A stretch of DNA of 9,017 nt from the NCBI GenBank assembly GCA_026785875.1, contig JAJAZF010000226.1, positions 1-9,017 on the forward strand, in the 5' to 3' direction. The DNA comes from Chamaesiphon sp. GTDB taxonomy: Bacteria > Cyanobacteriota > Cyanobacteriia > Cyanobacteriales > Chamaesiphonaceae. Position numbers and translations under genes: made by a program. The notes under the pieces were generated by a model. That model saw only the letters and a list, made by a program, of their open reading frames with translations. It ran no database searches and was not told where the DNA came from. Below, piece by piece: positions 1 through 6,563 of the stretch. Within the stretch, counting starts at the first letter, position 1; each line of letters opens with the position of its first letter.

Positions 1-138
1 CAGATAAGGATTCACGTCTGAGTTTGACGGGGGGGACTTGCACCCTCATACATCGAAAAGTTCAACTAGACTTGGGAGTCTTGGTTGGAGTTAATATGTA
101 CGGGCTTACACCGTAATTTTTAACTCAACGAATCGCAC
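1..138 (-). mobile_element. 5' end of a group II intron (partial, runs off the left edge)
   Basis: On the minus strand the Uma2 reading frame breaks off and the next bases are GTGCGA, matching the GUGYG consensus at the 5' end of bacterial group II introns. The following bases fold as expected for the start of domain I. An arm at 120-129 pairs with one at 84-94 (GTTGAGTTAA against TTAACTCCAAC, one bulge). It encloses a TACGG/CCGTA hairpin at 111-115 and 99-103. A GACT/AGTC hairpin lies at 69-80, and a G-rich/C-rich element follows at about 29-50. The intron is an inference from the 5' consensus, the fold and the exact point of gene disruption. Domain V, the 3' end and any reverse transcriptase ORF would lie outside the window, so the element cannot be typed. 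It could also be a degraded or ORF-less copy. Confidence 0.68.
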
Positions 139-506
139 TAGTACTCTTCCACGCCACACCGAGCATAAATCTGTAATTTGCGATCCATTTCTCCCTCGGT
201 ATTGCCTTGAGATAAAATCTCAAATACTACTTGAGGAGCGATATTATCTTCTTGCCATTGTTTGTATGAACCCCGATCGCCTTTTGGTCTACCGAAGGCG
301 ATCATCACATCTGGAGCCACTCGATATTTAGGATTACCTTCGACGGGATACCATAATAAATCTCCCGCTACAAAGACTAGTTCTTCGTCACGAAACAACC
401 AGTCTAGATTGGCATGGATCAGCATAATCCAACGGAACTGTTTGGTATTATCTGCCATCGGTTGCCCGTCACTGTCTGGATAAACTATCTGATTAGTAGC
501 TAGCAT
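138..506 (-). CDS. Uma2-family (DUF820) putative endonuclease, 5' exon interrupted by a group II intron
   Basis: The 122 codons cover the N-terminal two thirds of a Uma2-type protein, a PD-(D/E)XK nuclease fold very abundant in cyanobacteria and of unclear biological role. Visible family motifs are APDVMIAF (Asp66), the VVFEILS strand (Glu96) and the KLQIY...GVEEY segment at 110-122. Family members are usually about 180-200 residues and continue after GVEEY with Tyr or Trp and a V-x-D-P strand. Here the frame ends at TAG directly after GAG TAC. The first two bases of that TAG (TA) would be the start of the next Tyr codon, and its G would be the first base of the intron. Precise splicing would therefore restore EEYY. 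Without splicing the product is truncated and lacks the last strand and helix. No Shine-Dalgarno sequence precedes the ATG at 506. Family assignment is firm; whether the protein is made is unknown. Confidence 0.82.
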   Translation of the reverse strand: MLATNQIVYPDSDGQPMADNTKQFRWIMLIHANLDWLFRDEELVFVAGDLLWYPVEGNPKYRVAPDVMIAFGRPKGDRGSYKQWQEDNIAPQVVFEILSQGNTEGEMDRKLQIYARCGVEEY

Positions 507-651
507 TTAAATTATGCTCTTTCTAACTATATTTGTCTCAATTTTAACAATATTCCTCTGGGAAAATTGAGTTTAGCAAACTTGAGGAGTAAATTTATCA
601 ACTATTTACCAAACAGTAAGGGTTTAGAGCCTCCTGCCTAAAGGTGCGATA

Positions 652-688
652 GTTGTTAAGAGGGAGTTTAAATCTCCCCCTTAACAAC
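652..688. repeat. 15-bp inverted repeat (stable hairpin) downstream of the PP2C gene
   Basis: GTTGTTAAGAGGGAG (652-666) pairs with CTCCCCCTTAACAAC (674-688) at 14 of 15 positions around a 7-base AT-rich loop. It lies about 115 bp past the stop of the minus-strand phosphatase gene. It could act as a transcription barrier or 3'-end stabiliser. There is no T-tract directly after it on either strand, so I do not call it an intrinsic terminator. Confidence 0.6.
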
Positions 689-730
689 TTCGCTCTCTTG
701 ATTCGCTAAACCCTCGGGGAACCCTACGTA

Positions 731-772
731 CGGCGAATCGCTGTCAACACTTCGACTACGCTCAGTGCAAGC
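731..772. repeat. fragment of a dispersed cyanobacterial intergenic repeat
   Basis: The segment contains CGGCGAATCGC followed by ACTTCGACTACGCTCAGTGC. I recognise the second string (reverse complement GCACTGAGCGTAGTCGAAGT) as a motif repeated in intergenic DNA of many cyanobacteria. Recognition is from memory. It joins the heptamer array that follows directly. Confidence 0.45.
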
Positions 773-773
773 T

Positions 774-801
774 GTCAACTGTCAACTGTCAACTGTCAAC
801 T
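774..801. repeat. heptanucleotide tandem repeat (GTCAACT)x4
   Basis: Four perfect copies of GTCAACT occupy 774-780, 781-787, 788-794 and 795-801, with a partial copy before them and an isolated GTCAAC at 743-748. The array ends three bases before the complement of the phosphatase stop codon (804-806). This fits the short tandemly repeated repetitive (STRR) heptamer class described in cyanobacteria. No function can be read from the sequence. Confidence 0.9.
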
Positions 802-803
802 AT

Positions 804-3047
804 TTACCCCAACTTAGCTCGAACTACCATCGCGGTAATATTATCATGACCGTTGTACTCATTGGCAAAATCAATTAATCGATCGACTCCATCTTGAAGA
901 TTAGAATCATTAGATAGCAATGGTGCAACATTTGTGAGCCAGTAAGTTTCTAATAGTTGATTGTCAGTTAAACCATCAGAAGCTAGTAAAATTAAAGTAT
1001 CTTCTTGGAGTTCAAAGAATCTGATATCGGGGGCGATATAATTGCGATCGCGCGGCCCAATTGCTTGAGTCAATTGATGAGAATCGGGACGACCATAAGC
1101 AATCTCTGGATCGACTCCACGTAAGATTTGTTGCTGTCCGACTTCATGATCGAGGGTGAGTTGGATCAAGCCCTGAGTAGGTGTAATCCCATAACAGCGA
1201 GAGTCGCCCACATGAGCGACGGCAATATTTTGGTCTTGAACTAGCACCAGTACTAGGGTAGTACCCATTCTGCCACTACCATGTGCTGAATTTTTTTGAT
1301 TGATTTCAAATACCGCCTCATTTGCCGCCACAATCCCCTCACGGATCGTTTGCTCGTCGGGTAGGGTATCGCCCCATCGGGTAGCAAAATAGTCTCGCAA
1401 CAAGTCTACTGTCATCGAGCTAGCTATTTCTCCGCCAGCATGTCCCCCCATCCCATCACAGAGAATATATAAACCCTGAGCGGAGATATTTTTGCCTTTA
1501 GGACTATCTTGACGCTCGATCCGGCTCACAATCCCGAAGCAATCTTCATTGTGGTCGCGTTTTTTCCCTGTGTGAGTAGCAGCCGCATCTTCCAAACCGA
1601 TTAGCTTTTTAGCCAAGCCAATCGTCGGCGGATCGCGATCTATGCTCAAATCTCCTGACGGCTGTAGCGGTGCGCTTAGTTGTCGAGGCTCTAGTTCATA
1701 AGCAATTTGCCCCAGCCTGGATCTAACTTCCTCTACTCGTTCCATTTCGCCGCTCTGAATCGATTGGATCAGATCGAATAGAGATGATGAAGGTACTCGA
1801 TCCGATGTATCGGAGCCGCCGCGAGCGGACTTATCAAACAATTTTTTCCACATCTGAGCCAAATCTGCCAGCTTGAGTTGGCGATCGGTAGGTTCTGGAT
1901 ACAGCCGTTGAAAGCAGATTCTAGCATCTTCATCCAGCAACAAATTAGCAATTTCCAATAAACTTTGGCGCATTTGCCACGGTTCGAGTGCTACCCATAG
2001 TTTCAGTGTATAGTCGAGCCAGTAGATCGTTTGGGAGATCGGGATTTGAGGATCGTTCCAACCATTTACCAATTGTGTCCATTTGCTCCGATCCTCAACG
2101 ATCGTTACTGTTTTACCATCTTTGTCCCAACCATCGCGAATCACTGGAATCGTCCCTGGCAAACTTACTTGGAGGGCAATATATGCCTGAGCTACCTTAG
2201 GAATGCCATGACTATTCCAAAACTGCCATTGTCGATGTGTTTGGTCTGGTGATTCACCTGGCGGCGCGCTCTCATCATCAGGATGATTTAATGTGACGAG
2301 TTGTTGCTCCATCAATATCTCCAAGAGGGAATTACGGAAAGGTTGACGATCGATTACTCGTACTTGGCTAGAGTCGCTCGGTGTTAATAGTTGAATGACT
2401 ACCGGATCGAGCAATCTATATTGACATTGAGGATCGAGATAGGTAGTCGCTACCAATGGTTGGCTGTCTGTAGTGGGATCGCCGCCGATCGAGAGTAGTG
2501 GCTGCGCCAACGGGATCGCCTCATGTGCCTGGATTGGCTGCGAGGGTAAGTTGTTCCGGCTGGGAGTTGGTGGTGGCTCTGCATCCCAAGGACTAGTCTC
2601 CAAATCATCGCCTGTTGTGCCCGATGACAAGTTTTCTGGGGCAATCTCCACAGGTGCGGCTAGTACTGGAGTGGGCAGATCCCACGGGCTAGCCAATTCT
2701 GTCTGGATGCTGCCACTAGGCTCGAGTCCGATGGCGATCGGCGATCCCAAATCATCACGCAGCGGTAGCTCGTTGGCGGAGCCTCTCCCCTGGAGAATCG
2801 CCTCTGTACCCGTTACGGCAACTGTTGAGGTGATATTTGCGGACGTTGTTGTCTGACTTGCTGTCGGCTCGATAATCGCCCACCAGTAAGTACCGCCGAT
2901 CGCTTGGCAATGTGGACAACTTTGGGCATCGAGTTCCACACTACTACTACAATTATGACAGATATAGTGCTTGAGCGATCGACCACAACTTTGACAAAAG
3001 TTGTGATGTTCTGGATTTGACGATCGACAGTGGGGACAGGTAAGCAT
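804..3047 (-). CDS. PP2C-type serine/threonine protein phosphatase with N-terminal double zinc ribbon
   Basis: This 747-residue protein is a metal-dependent (PPM/PP2C) phosphatase predicted to remove phosphate from Ser/Thr residues. Two zinc ribbons come first: C4-C7/C18-C21 and C30-C33/C44-C47. Residues 55-200 are a low-complexity linker rich in Pro, Ser and Thr. Residues about 203-470 form a folded-looking region I cannot assign (YRLLDPVVIQLL, VRVIDRQPFRNSLLEIL). The PP2C domain fills about 485-747 with RDHNED (497-502), DGMGGH (531-536), GTT (595-597), AHVGDSR (611-617), LTQAIG (659-664), SDGL (690-693) and GHDNIT (733-738). The metal-binding acidic residues D502, D531, D691 and D735 are all present, so activity is expected. 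There is no signal peptide or membrane segment, so it should be cytoplasmic. The start at 3047 is chosen because it places the first Cys pair at the very N terminus; no Shine-Dalgarno sequence is seen. Its partners and substrates cannot be inferred from the neighbours. Confidence 0.93.
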   Translation of the reverse strand: MLTCPHCRSSNPEHHNFCQSCGRSLKHYICHNCSSSVELDAQSCPHCQAIGGTYWWAIIEPTASQTTTSANITSTVAVTGTEAILQGRGSANELPLRDDLGSPIAIGLEPSGSIQTELASPWDLPTPVLAAPVEIAPENLSSGTTGDDLETSPWDAEPPPTPSRNNLPSQPIQAHEAIPLAQPLLSIGGDPTTDSQPLVATTYLDPQCQYRLLDPVVIQLLTPSDSSQVRVIDRQPFRNSLLEILMEQQLVTLNHPDDESAPPGESPDQTHRQWQFWNSHGIPKVAQAYIALQVSLPGTIPVIRDGWDKDGKTVTIVEDRSKWTQLVNGWNDPQIPISQTIYWLDYTLKLWVALEPWQMRQSLLEIANLLLDEDARICFQRLYPEPTDRQLKLADLAQMWKKLFDKSARGGSDTSDRVPSSSLFDLIQSIQSGEMERVEEVRSRLGQIAYELEPRQLSAPLQPSGDLSIDRDPPTIGLAKKLIGLEDAAATHTGKKRDHNEDCFGIVSRIERQDSPKGKNISAQGLYILCDGMGGHAGGEIASSMTVDLLRDYFATRWGDTLPDEQTIREGIVAANEAVFEINQKNSAHGSGRMGTTLVLVLVQDQNIAVAHVGDSRCYGITPTQGLIQLTLDHEVGQQQILRGVDPEIAYGRPDSHQLTQAIGPRDRNYIAPDIRFFELQEDTLILLASDGLTDNQLLETYWLTNVAPLLSNDSNLQDGVDRLIDFANEYNGHDNITAMVVRAKLG

Positions 3048-3489
3048 AGATATAGATGACAGCAGATTTCAAAGATGTTGGCTCACAGCCTCGCAGTTAC
3101 GGATATCGAGTGGGATGTGTCAATAGTCAGCTCACCACGAGTCGGCTCTAAAGTATCTTCACAGCACCTGAGTCTGCCGAACTCGATCGCGGAGCGTGAG
3201 CTTTGCCCAATCGTTTTCAAACTTACTCCCATTCCCTGCTTTGCCTATTTACAGGATAATTGCGGCGAGGAGAAATTGACTTAAATTACATCTATTCTCT
3301 CATGTTTCACTCTTGAATTAATGTAATCTGGAGCGAACCCTCGGCTCTATATTCTAGAATTCCCATTCGATCGCCGCAAATTCACAATTTGATGGCGATT
3401 ATGTCAAGCGTGAGGCGGATTTTTAGTGGCTACTGCTGGGATGGAGATCCGTTGCACAGATCCAGCAGACAATCTCGTCCTCATTAATC
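3048..3489. other. 442-bp intergenic region with two possible hairpins
   Basis: I see no supportable gene. The 69-codon plus-strand frame at 3075-3284 has no recognisable similarity or ribosome binding site. The region separates the DUF6930-like gene (3' end at 3490) from the PP2C start, so it should hold the PP2C promoter, but no clear -35/-10 pair stands out. Two hairpins could mark the 3' end of the upstream minus-strand transcript. One is CTGCTGGGAT/ATCCAGCAG (3433-3442 with 3460-3468, one bulge). The other is a compact ATCGCC/GGCGAT plus CAAATT/AATTTG double stem with a 3-base loop (3370-3399). Neither has a T-tract. Confidence 0.5.
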
Positions 3490-5115
3490 TTACTCAAAAT
3501 GAGGGGTCAATTGTAACGTGCCCAACCCTAAATCGTCGTTGGATAAAGACTTAGTTTCGAGAAAGGCGATCGTTTCCCGCACACCTGGATTACCACGAGC
3601 TTTGCCTGTCAAACCCTGAGCCACGAGTAACCCACAATAACCCTGAGTTTTTTTGCTGCGCTGGTTCCACTTTTTGCGGGCTTCAATGTGTACCGCGCTT
3701 TCATTATAAAACTCGCCAAATAATTGCATTTCGCCATCAGCTAATTGGAGAATCCCCAAGTCAAAACTATCTCCAGCGATCGGATCTTCGCCAGGATTGA
3801 AGCAAATCCCCTGCAAGCCGCCAGCTTGTTGAATCCGCTCGATAATTTCCAGTGCTCTGGGGCGGGTGGTTTGGATTAGGATAATCGGCAATCCTTCCCC
3901 AGCTTGTGTGACTTCACTCGCTTGATGATAACTAGCAGAGCGGCGAATCAGATCTACTCGATCCCAGGGCATCATCCCCAGACTGATAAATGAGTTGTTG
4001 GGAATTAAGTCCTCACGGATTTGGAGTTCCAATGGATCGAACTCATCATCCCCACTCATTGCCAGGTGCATTTCTAGCAACTGTTGCGAGAGTTGGGGGA
4101 GTGTCTCGACAGTTATCTGTTCGATCTGGTTGGTATTGGGGACTGTCACGGGGATATGTGCCGTCAGACTGGGCAGATCGTCTGCTTGTAATTGCTGCCT
4201 AAAATCGGTGATAAACCCCTTGAGCGCGGCTAATGCGACCTGAGTGGCGATCGCTTCTTCCTCGTACAAGAAGGGGCGCATACCCTCCATAGGATGAATG
4301 TTTCCGAAGTTCGGCTCGATCTGTGAATTCGTCAATGTGCCGAGATCGTGCCCCAGATCGGGCGTAATTCTCCCAGGCAAAGGCTCCGCCACCGCATCGA
4401 AAGTCACAAAGATACAATCTTGAGACAGGAATGCTGACTCCATCTGGAGCGATTCATCTTCATTCAGAGCCATCGCCCGAAACCTTTGCAGGGAATCGAC
4501 CGATCGATAGAGCAATACCCCATACTCCATGCCCAACATCCCCATCACCGAGACATAGAATTTTTGGATATCCCACCGATTTAACTCGATCGAGATTGCC
4601 TCATAATCAGCTAACATCGACCAAGGAGCTAAATCCCAAATTTCTCTAGCTGTCGCCCTGAGCAGCTCCAGATATTTGCGGGGCAATTTGGGGGTGCGCG
4701 CACCAGCCATATCTGTAAAGCGATGGAATAATTCATCGACAACTGGCAATTGAGGCACATAATCAACGACGATATCCAAGTCCTGAAGCACTCCCCGCAG
4801 GTAAAATTGCAACTGCCGATCGCGAACGATGATTTTCTGGGGACGAGCTGGCTGGCTGGGCGGTTGAGGTGCCTCCATCGCTTTAATTAATGCCCTGACG
4901 ATCGCTTCTGTGCCCATTGTCGCATTGACGACTTCCATCGAGCGCACCACGCATTCAACCCCATCTACCCAAACGATCAGTTCCCGCCGCTGGTTGTCTT
5001 CTAACTCCGCAGCCTCCACCAACTGCGCCACATATCGCCTGTCTCCCTCCCACACGCTGGGAACTTGAGGGAGTTGCTGGAGCCGTCGCTGAGTGGAAGG
5101 ACTAATCGCCGTCAT
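3490..5115 (-). CDS. conserved protein of unknown function, DUF6930-like and DUF7309-like
   Basis: I do not recognise a function. With the start at 5115 the protein has 541 residues. Residues about 38-132 resemble DUF6930: a strand RRELIVWVDG, a Pro/Gln-rich break, then KIIVRDRQLQFYLRGVLQDLDIVVDYV...LPVVDELF. Residues about 145-220 resemble DUF7309 (WDLAPWSML, then FYVSVMGMLGMEYGVLLYRS). The rest is an acidic alpha/beta region ending in a basic segment (EARKKWNQRSKK, near 478-489). No signal peptide, membrane helix or catalytic motif is seen. The frame is open back to an ATG at 5175, adding 20 residues. I prefer the ATG at 5115 because MTAISPSTQRRLQQLPQVP looks like a natural N terminus and the extra residues look like read-back into leader DNA. 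No Shine-Dalgarno sequence supports either start. Domain names are given from memory of the family pattern. Confidence 0.8.
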   Translation of the reverse strand: MTAISPSTQRRLQQLPQVPSVWEGDRRYVAQLVEAAELEDNQRRELIVWVDGVECVVRSMEVVNATMGTEAIVRALIKAMEAPQPPSQPARPQKIIVRDRQLQFYLRGVLQDLDIVVDYVPQLPVVDELFHRFTDMAGARTPKLPRKYLELLRATAREIWDLAPWSMLADYEAISIELNRWDIQKFYVSVMGMLGMEYGVLLYRSVDSLQRFRAMALNEDESLQMESAFLSQDCIFVTFDAVAEPLPGRITPDLGHDLGTLTNSQIEPNFGNIHPMEGMRPFLYEEEAIATQVALAALKGFITDFRQQLQADDLPSLTAHIPVTVPNTNQIEQITVETLPQLSQQLLEMHLAMSGDDEFDPLELQIREDLIPNNSFISLGMMPWDRVDLIRRSASYHQASEVTQAGEGLPIILIQTTRPRALEIIERIQQAGGLQGICFNPGEDPIAGDSFDLGILQLADGEMQLFGEFYNESAVHIEARKKWNQRSKKTQGYCGLLVAQGLTGKARGNPGVRETIAFLETKSLSNDDLGLGTLQLTPHFE

Positions 5116-5189
5116 AATCAAATTGTACTTAGGAACCGGAGCGTAAGCGGGATGATGAGCTAATATTACCAACACGTTTTAGTCAAGAC

Positions 5190-5222
5190 TCGATTCTCGC
5201 AAGCGAGAGGCTACGCCAACGT
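5190..5222. repeat. dispersed cyanobacterial repeat with a TCTCGC-AA-GCGAGA palindrome
   Basis: A 6-bp palindrome, TCTCGC (5195-5200) and GCGAGA (5203-5208), is followed by GGCTACGCCAACG. Versions of this string (in reverse, GGCGTAGCCTCTCGC...) are scattered through intergenic DNA of many cyanobacteria. It lies in the divergent spacer between the DUF6930-like gene and iscA. Confidence 0.5.
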
Positions 5223-5413
5223 GCCATCGGTGCGAGGATCGCTAAAGCATTGCCAAGACAAATCGTCACTTGTTATTTACGTCATATCCTCTAAAATCTG
5301 GAATAGATCTTTATTTTAAGTTACAACATCCGCCATTCTAATTTTATTGGTTAATTTGTAGCCATCACCTTTCGGGTCAGAGAAGTTAACATAGAGTTAG
5401 GATGAGATTTATA

Positions 5414-5419
5414 TATAAT
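5414..5419 (+). promoter_or_regulatory. possible -10 box of the iscA promoter
   Basis: A perfect TATAAT lies 45 bp before the IscA ATG in an AT-rich divergent spacer. No good -35 sits at the right distance: TTAACA at 5386-5391 is 22 bp away. This is therefore only a candidate. It also makes the longer in-frame start at 5402 unlikely, since transcription would begin after it. Confidence 0.35.
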
Positions 5420-5464
5420 CTTAAATTCACAACCAGATTGTTTACTAGGAGTCGATCGAAGGTC

Positions 5465-5821
5465 ATGACTGAAGTAATTACAGCTAAAAAGCCCAGCATT
5501 CAAATGACCGACAATGCGCTGGCACACGTGCTCGCACTGCGAGAAAAACAAGGCAAAGATCTTTGCTTGCGGGTGGGTGTCCGCCAAGGTGGTTGTTCTG
5601 GGATGTCATATGTGATGGATTTTGAAGATCCCAGTCAAATTCGCGATGATGATGAAATCTGCGACTACGGCGGTTTCAAACTAGTCTGCGATCGCAAGAG
5701 TATGTTATATGTCTATGGTTTAGTCCTCGACTACAGCGACGCAATGATCGGTGGTGGTTTCCAATTTACCAACCCCAACGCCGCTCAAAGTTGTGGCTGT
5801 GGTAAGTCTTTTGGAGTTTAG
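5465..5821 (+). CDS. iscA: A-type iron-sulfur carrier protein (IscA/SufA/HesB family)
   Basis: This 118-residue protein is a cytoplasmic A-type carrier that binds an Fe-S cluster or iron and passes it to client apoproteins. The three invariant ligands are visible: C44 in RVGVRQGGCSGMSY, and C110 and C112 in the C-terminal SCGCGKSF. Three further Cys (34, 66, 75) are not family ligands. GGGFQFTNPNA before the CxC is typical of this family. Length matches the usual 105-120. The start at 5465 is chosen because homologues begin just before the ILLTD/IQMTD-like strand. The ATG at 5402 would add 21 basic, non-conserved residues. AGGAG at 5447-5451 is a rather distant ribosome binding site (13 bases), with GAAGG at 5458-5462 as a closer alternative. 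Whether it corresponds to cyanobacterial IscA or SufA needs a tree; the sequence looks closer to the IscA (Ycf57-like) form. Confidence 0.93.
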   Translation: MTEVITAKKPSIQMTDNALAHVLALREKQGKDLCLRVGVRQGGCSGMSYVMDFEDPSQIRDDDEICDYGGFKLVCDRKSMLYVYGLVLDYSDAMIGGGFQFTNPNAAQSCGCGKSFGV

Positions 5822-5823
5822 GA

Positions 5824-5851
5824 AGGCTTTAGGCTTTAGGATCTAGGCTTT
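5824..5851. repeat. heptanucleotide tandem repeat (AGGCTTT), four units, one degenerate
   Basis: The units are AGGCTTT (5824-5830), AGGCTTT (5831-5837), AGGATCT (5838-5844) and AGGCTTT (5845-5851), starting two bases after the iscA stop codon. This is a second STRR-type heptamer array with a different unit from the one at 774-801. No terminator-like hairpin is visible before the next gene, so iscA and the TPR gene may be co-transcribed. Confidence 0.75.
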
Positions 5852-5932
5852 GGGGATTGGAACAGTTAGCACGCTCGTTAGTGTTCCAGTCCCGTCGTCC
5901 CAATTTTCTTTTTCCATCTCCATCTCCCAATC

Positions 5933-6364
5933 ATGACTGAAACTATCACTCCTGCTGAATTATTTGACAACGCGATTCAGGACTATCAGGCTGGGGAGAA
6001 AAGTCCGGCACAGCTACTACCGATTTTCGTCGATATTTGTAATCGATCGCCAAAATTAGATAGTGCCTGGACATGTTTAGCCTGGTTGTACTTACTCGAA
6101 GATAAGCCCCAACTAGCGATCAAAGCTGCTCAGAAATCGATGAAAATCGACCCCTTCGACGCTCAAACGCGAATCAATCTCGCCGCAGCAATGCTAGAAA
6201 CCAAGCTTTCTGGTGTCCGCGAACATATTGAAATGGCTAAAAGTCTCGTAGAGGCTGCGCCTGAAGTCCGCGAACAAGTAGTCGCAAATTTCAAAGATGG
6301 ATTTGCCCGCAAACCTGACTGGGCAAGTCTCAAACGGATCGAAAAGTTGATATTTGAAGACTGA
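5933..6364 (+). CDS. small tetratricopeptide (TPR) repeat protein
   Basis: This is a 143-residue, all-helical, soluble protein. Residues 41-74 (KLDSAWTCLAWLYLLEDKP...SMKIDP) form one clear TPR with the usual small/aromatic pattern and a terminal D-P. Residues about 75-108 (FDAQTRINLAAAMLE...) fit a second, weaker repeat, and the N-terminal 7-40 are a capping helix pair. TPRs bind other proteins; there is no catalytic motif, signal peptide or membrane segment. The partner is unknown. It lies 111 bp after iscA on the same strand, which permits co-transcription but does not prove a shared job. No Shine-Dalgarno sequence precedes the ATG. It appears complete. Confidence 0.85.
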   Translation: MTETITPAELFDNAIQDYQAGEKSPAQLLPIFVDICNRSPKLDSAWTCLAWLYLLEDKPQLAIKAAQKSMKIDPFDAQTRINLAAAMLETKLSGVREHIEMAKSLVEAAPEVREQVVANFKDGFARKPDWASLKRIEKLIFED

Positions 6365-6380
6365 TATTTCGTCCGATCGA

Positions 6381-6474
6381 TTCTTCAAGTAGGGGCAATT
6401 CATAAAGCGGCGGTTTTATTCGGAGGTTCCCTCCGAATAAAAAAACCGACAAGACATTACCCTTACTTAAAGAA
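6381..6474. repeat. 94-nt nested imperfect inverted repeat, MITE-like
   Basis: Three nested stems share one axis. The outer is TTCTTCAAGTAGGGGCAAT (6381-6399) against ATTACCCTTACTTAAAGAA (6456-6474), with three mismatches. The inner is CGG/CCG (6411-6413, 6446-6448). The core is a perfect 13-bp stem TTTTATTCGGAGG (6414-6426) with CCTCCGAATAAAA (6430-6442) around the loop TTC. The GTAGGGGCAATTCAT motif in the left arm is one I associate with dispersed inverted-repeat elements in cyanobacteria. No ORF lies inside, so it would be a non-autonomous element. It begins 16 bp after the TPR stop and could cap that transcript, though no T-tract follows. Confidence 0.7.
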
Positions 6475-6542
6475 TGGTTAATCTCACAATCTATCTTGTT
6501 TTTGAATTATGCAACCTGTAAATGAGTTGATAACTTCCACTC

Positions 6543-6548
6543 TATAAT
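6543..6548 (+). promoter_or_regulatory. possible -10 box of the M48 peptidase gene
   Basis: TATAAT lies 15 bp before the ATG at 6564. TTGATA at 6527-6532 is too close (10 bp) to be its -35. If used, the leader would be very short, which fits the lack of a Shine-Dalgarno sequence. Only the hexamer itself supports this. Confidence 0.25.
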
Positions 6549-6563
6549 TCATAAATTCTAAAA

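Larger units (their letters stand above)
507..803. other. repeat-rich intergenic spacer without a gene
   Basis: No credible ORF lies in this 297-bp spacer between the phosphatase 3' end and the Uma2 start, both on the minus strand. It holds an AT-rich stretch just upstream of Uma2 with a possible minus-strand -10 (TATAGT, 526-531) but no good -35. A 9-bp inverted repeat (CTCAATTTT 537-545, AAAATTGAG 563-571), a strong hairpin at 652-688, a dispersed-repeat segment at about 731-772 and a heptamer tandem repeat at 774-801 are also present. Confidence 0.6.

Noticed and set aside
138..140. Ordinary nonsense mutation ending the Uma2 gene
   Set aside because: No frame beyond the stop continues the Uma2 protein, and the sequence after it matches an intron 5' end. 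A point mutation would leave the remaining coding sequence in place.
262..483. 73-codon plus-strand ORF
   Set aside because: It is antisense to the Uma2 exon, which has clear family motifs; the frame is a shadow.
774..801. CRISPR array
   Set aside because: The units are 7 bp in direct tandem with no spacers, so this is a simple heptamer repeat.
2473..2856. 127-codon plus-strand ORF
   Set aside because: It lies antisense to the low-complexity linker of the PP2C protein. Its Gly/Ser-rich composition mirrors the Pro/Ser/Thr-rich linker and shows no family.
3075..3284. 69-codon plus-strand ORF in the spacer before PP2C
   Set aside because: No ribosome binding site, no recognisable similarity and no sign of codon selection.
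5402..5464. Upstream in-frame start that would lengthen IscA by 21 residues
   Set aside because: The extension is basic and unlike homologues, and the likely -10 box (5414-5419) lies inside it.
5351..5587. 78-codon minus-strand ORF across the iscA start
   Set aside because: It overlaps the conserved iscA N terminus in antisense and has no family match.
6411..6448. Intrinsic terminator after the TPR gene
   Set aside because: The hairpin is strong, but the bases after it on the plus strand are not T-rich and it is nested in a larger inverted repeat.
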